The notes under the pieces were generated by a model. That model was not told where the DNA came from. It was given only the letters and a program-made list of their open reading frames with translations, and searched no databases. Of a stretch of 64,000 bases of DNA, positions 55,577 through 64,000 are shown piece after piece (the stretch's first letter is position 1; every line of letters starts with the position of its first letter). The DNA lies in the NCBI GenBank assembly GCA_949126835.1, contig OX421505.1, positions 1,855,587 through 1,919,586 on the forward strand, written 5' to 3'. This stretch comes from Anisus vortex (Eukaryota > Mollusca > Gastropoda > Planorbidae). The translations under genes and the position numbers were made by a program.

Positions 55577-56407
55577 TGTGGTAAACTCACTAGAAGCGCC
55601 AGCGCTCAGCCTGGTGCCATGGCACTTATTCACTATGGCTCCAACCTATAAACTACAATTAATCCTGGCTCATTGCGGTGCTCACCAATGAATGAAGAAT
55701 GTGTGACTGTATTTGTATCTTGTATCTTTATTTTGTATGTATGAATGTACTTACTCTCTTCCATAACTGTTGTACATGCATCAATACATATATTCCTTAT
55801 ATTATTATTATACAAGCTTAGTTATCCGCCCTTGTATATATTTAACATGTTTACACTCCCCTTGTATGTACAGTCTAAACCCCCACCCTCGCCAAGCCCT
55901 CCCTTTGATCCCCCTCCCGGCTACTGACCACTGGTCAAGATAAACAACTTGCGTCTACACGCGAAATCTATTACAGTCGGCCCAGGTGGCCAGGGAAACC
56001 CCTCCCCCTAACTCTTTCCCCCGTAAACTGACACATACGCAACAGCCCTCGTCGGTATGTATGGTATCAAAGAGATTTTGTATCCCTCCCCCGACCGCCC
56101 TCTTCTCCCCCTCCCCATTGCCCCTACCCCCACAGAGGGCACTTCTTGGTTTAAGATAGAAATAAGAAACGGGTATTGGGGCCTTAGACAAGGAACGAAA
56201 CAGTCCTGTCTTCGGTCGATCCAAATATATACTGTTTACACTGTAAATTTGTGTTGTGGATTAACTTCTGCTATCTATCGTTTATGCCTAAATAAACAGT
56301 ATTTGAAACTCATCCCAGCATTGAATCAATCATTGTTCTTGTGTCTGCTCACATATTAGCACTCGTGTCATATAGTAGTAAAAATTACCCTATTCAGTAG
56401 TCTTACA
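55577..56407 (+). repeat. LTR shared by units 2 and 3
   Basis: Third LTR copy, offset exactly +8,192 from the first; preceded by the purine tract at 55563-55576. Confidence 0.7.
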
Positions 56408-56722
56408 GCACCCGCCAGCCAAGCGGGATAACGGACTAAAATATAAATAATTCTAAGGCCCAAACTTCACTGTGACATCCCAATAATCAGCCTCTACACG
56501 AGCCAAACAACCACGTAGAGTGCCCGCAACGCTACACCTGAGGACCTCGCCGGGATCAGAAACTCTGCAAACACCCTGCAGGCCTGGGCCTATTGTCATC
56601 ACATTGAACTTGGCACCCTTAGATGGGGGCTCACTCCGTTTGCTGAAATTCCAACAGGACACCGCTACCACAGTACAGAATTCGACACTCGATATTATCT
56701 GCTCTTTCGCCATTACAGCTCT

Positions 56723-56892
56723 GACACTTGGTCACCTGCTCCTGCGCAACCATAGACCTGACAATCGGTCACCCGCTCCTGCGCCATCACCGCTCTGACG
56801 TTCCGTCACCTGCTCCTGCGCTACCACCACTCCGACGTTTCCGTCACCTGCTCCTGGGCCATCACAGCTCCGACACTCGGTGTCGCCTGCTC
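56723..56892 (+). repeat. 38-bp leader repeat, unit 3
   Basis: Same structure as in units 1 and 2. Confidence 0.85.
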
Positions 56893-57307
56893 CAGTAGAC
56901 TATTTTGCTACCTGTTCCAGTGTTCCAGTGCCTGGCTACCGTACATCGCTAGCAAAAGCTAGCGACGGGGCAACGCTCGCCCTTAGCCGCTTCAAGACGC
57001 CTTGTTCCAGCGTTCCAGATTACCAGTGTACCAGACACGCCCCTGTGTCGTTAGTGCCTAGCGCAAAAATAAACAATAACATTCATTAGCACTCGAACTT
57101 CTATTCACTCGGATTAACCAGTGCGCTATAGGCCGCTCTACCATCAACACCAATCAACGAGACCAGTGTCGTCACCCCAGTCGACAACGCAACGAGGGAC
57201 AAGAGTGCGAGTGTGTGGAAGACTGAGAAATAAACCTGGTGAGTACCGCTTTTTGTCTGGATTAAGGGACAGTTTAGGTTAGGAGCCATTTAGCGCCACA
57301 GCATACC

Positions 57308-59557
57308 ATGGCAGAGCTGGTTAACTTTCGTAAGGCCATTAGGGAAGAAGCGATAGCACTGAATCTCCAAGGGGACGAGGTGTATAAATACGTCCAAGAG
57401 CAGTTAGAGAGAAGGGATAGAGAATTAGAGATAGAGGAAAAACGTCGACAGGACGACTTGAAGAAACTAGAATTAGAACTAGAAGATAGAGAGAAAACTA
57501 GACAGGCAGAGAAAGAGAGAGAAATTAGACAGGCAGAGCTAGAGAGGGAGAGAGAAACTAGACAGGCAGAGCTAGAAATAAAAAAACTAGAGACAGACAA
57601 AGAGATTAGACTAGCAGAAATTGCTGGTAGAAACAGGCAATTAGACGACCCACCCCTTTCCCCACCCGGCTCCCTTCATAGCGGTTTTGCTAACGGGCGC
57701 CATGTGCCCGTCTGGACTGACACCTTCTTACCAAATCAAGAACAATTCGATACCTACCTCACACGTTTTGAGGAGGCTATGGCGTACCACGACGTGCCTC
57801 GCGAGTCCTGGTGCAGGAACCTAGTACACACCCTCAGGGGAGACACCTACGAGGTCTACGCTAAACTAAGCCCCTCCGATCAGGACCCATATATACAACT
57901 CAAAAATGCCCTGCTTAACAAATTTGAGTTAAACGCACGGGCGTTTCAGAGTATGTTCAGGTCAGCCAGACTAGAAGAGGGGGAGTCAATCAGAGAGCTG
58001 GTAGACAGGCTAAGGAAATACCTTAACAAATGGATTGAATTAGCAAATCAGGATAGGACATATGAAGGCTTAATTGATCTGATTCTTTCAGAGCAGTTAC
58101 AGTCCCTCATGCCCAGAACCGTTAAAACGTTCTTAGCCGAATGGGGTTTAGAGGGACTAAACGAGGTTATCGTGGCCGCCGATCGATATATGTTGGCCCA
58201 CAAGGATGAGTTTGCCAACCCCCCCTCTCACCCACATCACCATAGGCAGGAGAAAAACAAAGAGGAGGCGTACAGGCACAAAACTCCAAAAGGCCCCCCC
58301 ACTCCCCGGCAGCGCACGTCCAACTTCGGTCAACATCGGCCCCAGAATCCACGTGGAGAACCCCGCCCCATTGGGCCCACAAATCCGTCAGCTCACGAGA
58401 AACACAGAGGCGGCCCCACCCCTTTCTTCCCCGCAGGAGCGTTCTGTGCTCTGACACCTACCATGCATTCGGGACAAGACTCTACTAACGGTCTGTCGGA
58501 GCAAGAGGCAGAAACGCCCTACCCCCGGTACTTTACACCTGAGTACGCCGAGCACTTAAGGCGCCCCGTTACGTACGAAGACGGGCGCCACCCTACACCC
58601 CCTCAAACGGTAAGCCAAGAGCGGCCGCGAAGAGAACCCAACACCCGTCAGCCCGCCCTACTGGGTTTCGCCGCCGCGATTTACCCAGGTGGCGCCCCAG
58701 GCTCCGGGCCCTTGAACCGGACCCATAGCAACTCTACGGAGAAACTAAAAATCAATAATAAACTCGCCTCATATTTGTTCGACACAGGCTGTGAGTCAGA
58801 AGGCATAGCCAAACGGGCATATATCCGCGACTCCGACTTCACCGGGGACACTGTCCAAATTCAGAGCATATGGGGCCACGTGGAAACGCTCCCCACGGCA
58901 TTAGTGCACATTGAATCAGCCCAATTTACCGGGTTAGCGACATTAGCAGTGCGAGAAGACCTGCCGTATGATGTCATTCTAGGCAAGAAGTACTTTACCC
59001 CATGTCACTATGGATCCCCACCTCCCCACGCGTCGGTGGTCGCCCGGACACACCCCGAACCTAGCGCCACCCAGCCGACCTTAAACCCGTCCCATCAAGA
59101 ATTCCTGAAGGCACAACAGGAGGACCCTACCCTAAAAAGGCTGCTAAACGAAGCAAAGACCTATCATGGGAAACCAATGTCAGCAGGCCACTACTCACTC
59201 AAGGGACAGCTGTTATACCGCCAGGTGCCCCTACCAGATGGGACAATAAGAAATCAATTAGTAGTCCCCTCCCCCTACCGTAAGCAAGTGATAGAGGCCG
59301 CTTATGACTCCGTCGGGCGGAGTCGTCGGGGCCAGAATGCCACTCTCAGTAAGATAAAACATTATTACTTCTGGCCAGGCATGCATGTGGGAGTAAACCG
59401 CCACCTGTGCAAACTCACGTCACGGAACTACTACACCCCACCCGTACCGTTATCACGGCAGGCGGAGGGGGGAACTCCATTTCAAGGGGTCCCCATAGAC
59501 CTCGGGGGACCCTTCAAAAGGACATGTAACAGAAATAACAGGACTGGTAGCAAATAG
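57308..59557 (+). CDS. Gag-protease-integrase-remnant ORF, unit 3
   Basis: Third identical 749-codon frame. The absence of even one amino-acid difference across three copies argues for very recent amplification, gene conversion or an assembly effect. Confidence 0.9.
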   Translation: MAELVNFRKAIREEAIALNLQGDEVYKYVQEQLERRDRELEIEEKRRQDDLKKLELELEDREKTRQAEKEREIRQAELERERETRQAELEIKKLETDKEIRLAEIAGRNRQLDDPPLSPPGSLHSGFANGRHVPVWTDTFLPNQEQFDTYLTRFEEAMAYHDVPRESWCRNLVHTLRGDTYEVYAKLSPSDQDPYIQLKNALLNKFELNARAFQSMFRSARLEEGESIRELVDRLRKYLNKWIELANQDRTYEGLIDLILSEQLQSLMPRTVKTFLAEWGLEGLNEVIVAADRYMLAHKDEFANPPSHPHHHRQEKNKEEAYRHKTPKGPPTPRQRTSNFGQHRPQNPRGEPRPIGPTNPSAHEKHRGGPTPFFPAGAFCALTPTMHSGQDSTNGLSEQEAETPYPRYFTPEYAEHLRRPVTYEDGRHPTPPQTVSQERPRREPNTRQPALLGFAAAIYPGGAPGSGPLNRTHSNSTEKLKINNKLASYLFDTGCESEGIAKRAYIRDSDFTGDTVQIQSIWGHVETLPTALVHIESAQFTGLATLAVREDLPYDVILGKKYFTPCHYGSPPPHASVVARTHPEPSATQPTLNPSHQEFLKAQQEDPTLKRLLNEAKTYHGKPMSAGHYSLKGQLLYRQVPLPDGTIRNQLVVPSPYRKQVIEAAYDSVGRSRRGQNATLSKIKHYYFWPGMHVGVNRHLCKLTSRNYYTPPVPLSRQAEGGTPFQGVPIDLGGPFKRTCNRNNRTGSK

Positions 59558-59672
59558 ACAATAGACATACTTTTCTCTCGTTGGGTTCGCCTAGCTTAGG
59601 ACTAGTACCGTAAGTTTATAGTAAAACAGACAATTGCACGCCTGACTAATTGTCTCGTAAAAGGGGGGATGG

Positions 59673-60503
59673 TGTGGTAAACTCACTAGAAGCGCCAGCG
59701 CTCAGCCTGGTGCCATGGCACTTATTCACTATGGCTCCAACCTATAAACTACAATTAATCCTGGCTCATTGCGGTGCTCACCAATGAATGAAGAATGTGT
59801 GACTGTATTTGTATCTTGTATCTTTATTTTGTATGTATGAATGTACTTACTCTCTTCCATAACTGTTGTACATGCATCAATACATATATTCCTTATATTA
59901 TTATTATACAAGCTTAGTTATCCGCCCTTGTATATATTTAACATGTTTACACTCCCCTTGTATGTACAGTCTAAACCCCCACCCTCGCCAAGCCCTCCCT
60001 TTGATCCCCCTCCCGGCTACTGACCACTGGTCAAGATAAACAACTTGCGTCTACACGCGAAATCTATTACAGTCGGCCCAGGTGGCCAGGGAAACCCCTC
60101 CCCCTAACTCTTTCCCCCGTAAACTGACACATACGCAACAGCCCTCGTCGGTATGTATGGTATCAAAGAGATTTTGTATCCCTCCCCCGACCGCCCTCTT
60201 CTCCCCCTCCCCATTGCCCCTACCCCCACAGAGGGCACTTCTTGGTTTAAGATAGAAATAAGAAACGGGTATTGGGGCCTTAGACAAGGAACGAAACAGT
60301 CCTGTCTTCGGTCGATCCAAATATATACTGTTTACACTGTAAATTTGTGTTGTGGATTAACTTCTGCTATCTATCGTTTATGCCTAAATAAACAGTATTT
60401 GAAACTCATCCCAGCATTGAATCAATCATTGTTCTTGTGTCTGCTCACATATTAGCACTCGTGTCATATAGTAGTAAAAATTACCCTATTCAGTAGTCTT
60501 ACA
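59673..60503 (+). repeat. LTR shared by units 3 and 4
   Basis: Fourth LTR copy, preceded by the purine tract at 59659-59672. Confidence 0.7.
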
Positions 60504-60818
60504 GCACCCGCCAGCCAAGCGGGATAACGGACTAAAATATAAATAATTCTAAGGCCCAAACTTCACTGTGACATCCCAATAATCAGCCTCTACACGAGCC
60601 AAACAACCACGTAGAGTGCCCGCAACGCTACACCTGAGGACCTCGCCGGGATCAGAAACTCTGCAAACACCCTGCAGGCCTGGGCCTATTGTCATCACAT
60701 TGAACTTGGCACCCTTAGATGGGGGCTCACTCCGTTTGCTGAAATTCCAACAGGACACCGCTACCACAGTACAGAATTCGACACTCGATATTATCTGCTC
60801 TTTCGCCATTACAGCTCT

Positions 60819-60988
60819 GACACTTGGTCACCTGCTCCTGCGCAACCATAGACCTGACAATCGGTCACCCGCTCCTGCGCCATCACCGCTCTGACGTTCC
60901 GTCACCTGCTCCTGCGCTACCACCACTCCGACGTTTCCGTCACCTGCTCCTGGGCCATCACAGCTCCGACACTCGGTGTCGCCTGCTC
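60819..60988 (+). repeat. 38-bp leader repeat, unit 4
   Basis: Same structure as in the other units. Confidence 0.85.
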
Positions 60989-61403
60989 CAGTAGACTATT
61001 TTGCTACCTGTTCCAGTGTTCCAGTGCCTGGCTACCGTACATCGCTAGCAAAAGCTAGCGACGGGGCAACGCTCGCCCTTAGCCGCTTCAAGACGCCTTG
61101 TTCCAGCGTTCCAGATTACCAGTGTACCAGACACGCCCCTGTGTCGTTAGTGCCTAGCGCAAAAATAAACAATAACATTCATTAGCACTCGAACTTCTAT
61201 TCACTCGGATTAACCAGTGCGCTATAGGCCGCTCTACCATCAACACCAATCAACGAGACCAGTGTCGTCACCCCAGTCGACAACGCAACGAGGGACAAGA
61301 GTGCGAGTGTGTGGAAGACTGAGAAATAAACCTGGTGAGTACCGCTTTTTGTCTGGATTAAGGGACAGTTTAGGTTAGGAGCCATTTAGCGCCACAGCAT
61401 ACC

Positions 61404-63653
61404 ATGGCAGAGCTGGTTAACTTTCGTAAGGCCATTAGGGAAGAAGCGATAGCACTGAATCTCCAAGGGGACGAGGTGTATAAATACGTCCAAGAGCAGT
61501 TAGAGAGAAGGGATAGAGAATTAGAGATAGAGGAAAAACGTCGACAGGACGACTTGAAGAAACTAGAATTAGAACTAGAAGATAGAGAGAAAACTAGACA
61601 GGCAGAGAAAGAGAGAGAAATTAGACAGGCAGAGCTAGAGAGGGAGAGAGAAACTAGACAGGCAGAGCTAGAAATAAAAAAACTAGAGACAGACAAAGAG
61701 ATTAGACTAGCAGAAATTGCTGGTAGAAACAGGCAATTAGACGACCCACCCCTTTCCCCACCCGGCTCCCTTCATAGCGGTTTTGCTAACGGGCGCCATG
61801 TGCCCGTCTGGACTGACACCTTCTTACCAAATCAAGAACAATTCGATACCTACCTCACACGTTTTGAGGAGGCTATGGCGTACCACGACGTGCCTCGCGA
61901 GTCCTGGTGCAGGAACCTAGTACACACCCTCAGGGGAGACACCTACGAGGTCTACGCTAAACTAAGCCCCTCCGATCAGGACCCATATATACAACTCAAA
62001 AATGCCCTGCTTAACAAATTTGAGTTAAACGCACGGGCGTTTCAGAGTATGTTCAGGTCAGCCAGACTAGAAGAGGGGGAGTCAATCAGAGAGCTGGTAG
62101 ACAGGCTAAGGAAATACCTTAACAAATGGATTGAATTAGCAAATCAGGATAGGACATATGAAGGCTTAATTGATCTGATTCTTTCAGAGCAGTTACAGTC
62201 CCTCATGCCCAGAACCGTTAAAACGTTCTTAGCCGAATGGGGTTTAGAGGGACTAAACGAGGTTATCGTGGCCGCCGATCGATATATGTTGGCCCACAAG
62301 GATGAGTTTGCCAACCCCCCCTCTCACCCACATCACCATAGGCAGGAGAAAAACAAAGAGGAGGCGTACAGGCACAAAACTCCAAAAGGCCCCCCCACTC
62401 CCCGGCAGCGCACGTCCAACTTCGGTCAACATCGGCCCCAGAATCCACGTGGAGAACCCCGCCCCATTGGGCCCACAAATCCGTCAGCTCACGAGAAACA
62501 CAGAGGCGGCCCCACCCCTTTCTTCCCCGCAGGAGCGTTCTGTGCTCTGACACCTACCATGCATTCGGGACAAGACTCTACTAACGGTCTGTCGGAGCAA
62601 GAGGCAGAAACGCCCTACCCCCGGTACTTTACACCTGAGTACGCCGAGCACTTAAGGCGCCCCGTTACGTACGAAGACGGGCGCCACCCTACACCCCCTC
62701 AAACGGTAAGCCAAGAGCGGCCGCGAAGAGAACCCAACACCCGTCAGCCCGCCCTACTGGGTTTCGCCGCCGCGATTTACCCAGGTGGCGCCCCAGGCTC
62801 CGGGCCCTTGAACCGGACCCATAGCAACTCTACGGAGAAACTAAAAATCAATAATAAACTCGCCTCATATTTGTTCGACACAGGCTGTGAGTCAGAAGGC
62901 ATAGCCAAACGGGCATATATCCGCGACTCCGACTTCACCGGGGACACTGTCCAAATTCAGAGCATATGGGGCCACGTGGAAACGCTCCCCACGGCATTAG
63001 TGCACATTGAATCAGCCCAATTTACCGGGTTAGCGACATTAGCAGTGCGAGAAGACCTGCCGTATGATGTCATTCTAGGCAAGAAGTACTTTACCCCATG
63101 TCACTATGGATCCCCACCTCCCCACGCGTCGGTGGTCGCCCGGACACACCCCGAACCTAGCGCCACCCAGCCGACCTTAAACCCGTCCCATCAAGAATTC
63201 CTGAAGGCACAACAGGAGGACCCTACCCTAAAAAGGCTGCTAAACGAAGCAAAGACCTATCATGGGAAACCAATGTCAGCAGGCCACTACTCACTCAAGG
63301 GACAGCTGTTATACCGCCAGGTGCCCCTACCAGATGGGACAATAAGAAATCAATTAGTAGTCCCCTCCCCCTACCGTAAGCAAGTGATAGAGGCCGCTTA
63401 TGACTCCGTCGGGCGGAGTCGTCGGGGCCAGAATGCCACTCTCAGTAAGATAAAACATTATTACTTCTGGCCAGGCATGCATGTGGGAGTAAACCGCCAC
63501 CTGTGCAAACTCACGTCACGGAACTACTACACCCCACCCGTACCGTTATCACGGCAGGCGGAGGGGGGAACTCCATTTCAAGGGGTCCCCATAGACCTCG
63601 GGGGACCCTTCAAAAGGACATGTAACAGAAATAACAGGACTGGTAGCAAATAG
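61404..63653 (+). CDS. Gag-protease-integrase-remnant ORF, unit 4
   Basis: Fourth identical frame; stop TAG at 63651-63653, then 115 bases to the next LTR. Confidence 0.9.
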   Translation: MAELVNFRKAIREEAIALNLQGDEVYKYVQEQLERRDRELEIEEKRRQDDLKKLELELEDREKTRQAEKEREIRQAELERERETRQAELEIKKLETDKEIRLAEIAGRNRQLDDPPLSPPGSLHSGFANGRHVPVWTDTFLPNQEQFDTYLTRFEEAMAYHDVPRESWCRNLVHTLRGDTYEVYAKLSPSDQDPYIQLKNALLNKFELNARAFQSMFRSARLEEGESIRELVDRLRKYLNKWIELANQDRTYEGLIDLILSEQLQSLMPRTVKTFLAEWGLEGLNEVIVAADRYMLAHKDEFANPPSHPHHHRQEKNKEEAYRHKTPKGPPTPRQRTSNFGQHRPQNPRGEPRPIGPTNPSAHEKHRGGPTPFFPAGAFCALTPTMHSGQDSTNGLSEQEAETPYPRYFTPEYAEHLRRPVTYEDGRHPTPPQTVSQERPRREPNTRQPALLGFAAAIYPGGAPGSGPLNRTHSNSTEKLKINNKLASYLFDTGCESEGIAKRAYIRDSDFTGDTVQIQSIWGHVETLPTALVHIESAQFTGLATLAVREDLPYDVILGKKYFTPCHYGSPPPHASVVARTHPEPSATQPTLNPSHQEFLKAQQEDPTLKRLLNEAKTYHGKPMSAGHYSLKGQLLYRQVPLPDGTIRNQLVVPSPYRKQVIEAAYDSVGRSRRGQNATLSKIKHYYFWPGMHVGVNRHLCKLTSRNYYTPPVPLSRQAEGGTPFQGVPIDLGGPFKRTCNRNNRTGSK

Positions 63654-63768
63654 ACAATAGACATACTTTTCTCTCGTTGGGTTCGCCTAGCTTAGGACTA
63701 GTACCGTAAGTTTATAGTAAAACAGACAATTGCACGCCTGACTAATTGTCTCGTAAAAGGGGGGATGG

Positions 63769-64000
63769 TGTGGTAAACTCACTAGAAGCGCCAGCGCTCA
63801 GCCTGGTGCCATGGCACTTATTCACTATGGCTCCAACCTATAAACTACAATTAATCCTGGCTCATTGCGGTGCTCACCAATGAATGAAGAATGTGTGACT
63901 GTATTTGTATCTTGTATCTTTATTTTGTATGTATGAATGTACTTACTCTCTTCCATAACTGTTGTACATGCATCAATACATATATTCCTTATATTATTAT
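63769..64000 (+). repeat. LTR of unit 5, cut by the window edge
   Basis: First 232 bases of a fifth LTR. It may open another unit or be the terminal 3' LTR of the array. Confidence 0.7.

Larger units (their letters stand above)
47385..64000 (+). mobile_element. Head-to-tail array of a non-autonomous LTR element (4 full units + part)
   Basis: Units begin at 47385, 51481, 55577, 59673 and 63769, exactly 4,096 bases apart, each with an LTR start (TGTGGTAAACTCACTAGAAG). Neighbouring units share one LTR. All open frames recur at the same offsets with the same translations, so the copies are identical or nearly so. Sequence identity to the left flank begins within two bases of the LTR start, where the Gypsy RT frame is interrupted. 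The right end, and hence the copy number and a target-site duplication, lie outside the window. Such arrays can arise by unequal recombination between LTRs or insertion of multimeric circles; assembly collapse or expansion is another possibility. Confidence 0.92.

Noticed and set aside
47385..64000. CRISPR-like or virus-like array
   Set aside because: The period is 4,096 bases with LTR, polypurine tract and gag-protease ORF; it is a retroelement array, not a spacer array, and no envelope-type ORF is present.

Overview
The window is animal nuclear DNA. It is AT-rich, intron-rich and dense in transposons. The two identifiable host genes are bilaterian in type: a mitochondrial RCC1L orthologue and a CUB-domain membrane protein. 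The repeat style (tRNA-derived SINEs, TTAA- and TA-flanked MITEs, many minisatellites, Ty3/Gypsy elements, a very frequent TAGGCCTA octamer) suggests a mollusc, probably a heterobranch gastropod. The species call is inference; no marker gene here fixes it.

Layout. Positions 1-2.85 kb hold LINE and dispersed-repeat debris. A 12-exon RCC1L gene runs on the minus strand from 14,232 to 2,853; every splice phase fits and it predicts 471 residues. Its introns carry five SINE copies, two TTAA-flanked MITEs and three minisatellites. From 14.3 to 21.2 kb is an AT-rich intergenic stretch with one MITE-like element, tRNA-like SINEs and a LINE 3' end. Three phase-compatible minus-strand exons (21,187-23,339) look like the 3' end of an unidentified gene; beside them lie a 17-bp minisatellite and a decayed 18S rRNA fragment. 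From 24,604 to 31,335, on the plus strand, six exons encode one complete CUB domain, a membrane span and a 300-residue cytoplasmic tail ending near a PPxY motif. The 5' exons of that gene were not found. From 31.3 to 43.2 kb there is only its 3' flank: MITEs, SINEs, minisatellites and AT-rich DNA.

Right part. At 43.5-44.5 kb is a terminal-inverted-repeat element. From 45.0 to 47.38 kb lies the 3' part of a minus-strand Gypsy-type element (reverse transcriptase plus RNase H, no integrase). Its ORF is cut at 47,384/47,385 by a different LTR element. That second element forms a head-to-tail array of four complete 4,096-bp units plus the start of a fifth, running off the right edge. Adjacent units share one LTR (LTR-internal-LTR-internal...). 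Each unit has the same 749-codon ORF: coiled coil, gag, an aspartic protease with DTG, then directly an integrase zinc-finger remnant. Reverse transcriptase, RNase H and the integrase core are missing, so the unit is a non-autonomous internal-deletion derivative.

The most unusual features are this shared-LTR array and its gag-protease-integrase-remnant fusion ORF, the unidentified three-exon gene, the 18S fragment next to a minisatellite, the CUB/PPxY receptor-like gene and the octamer enrichment. No searches were run; all homology calls come from reading motifs.
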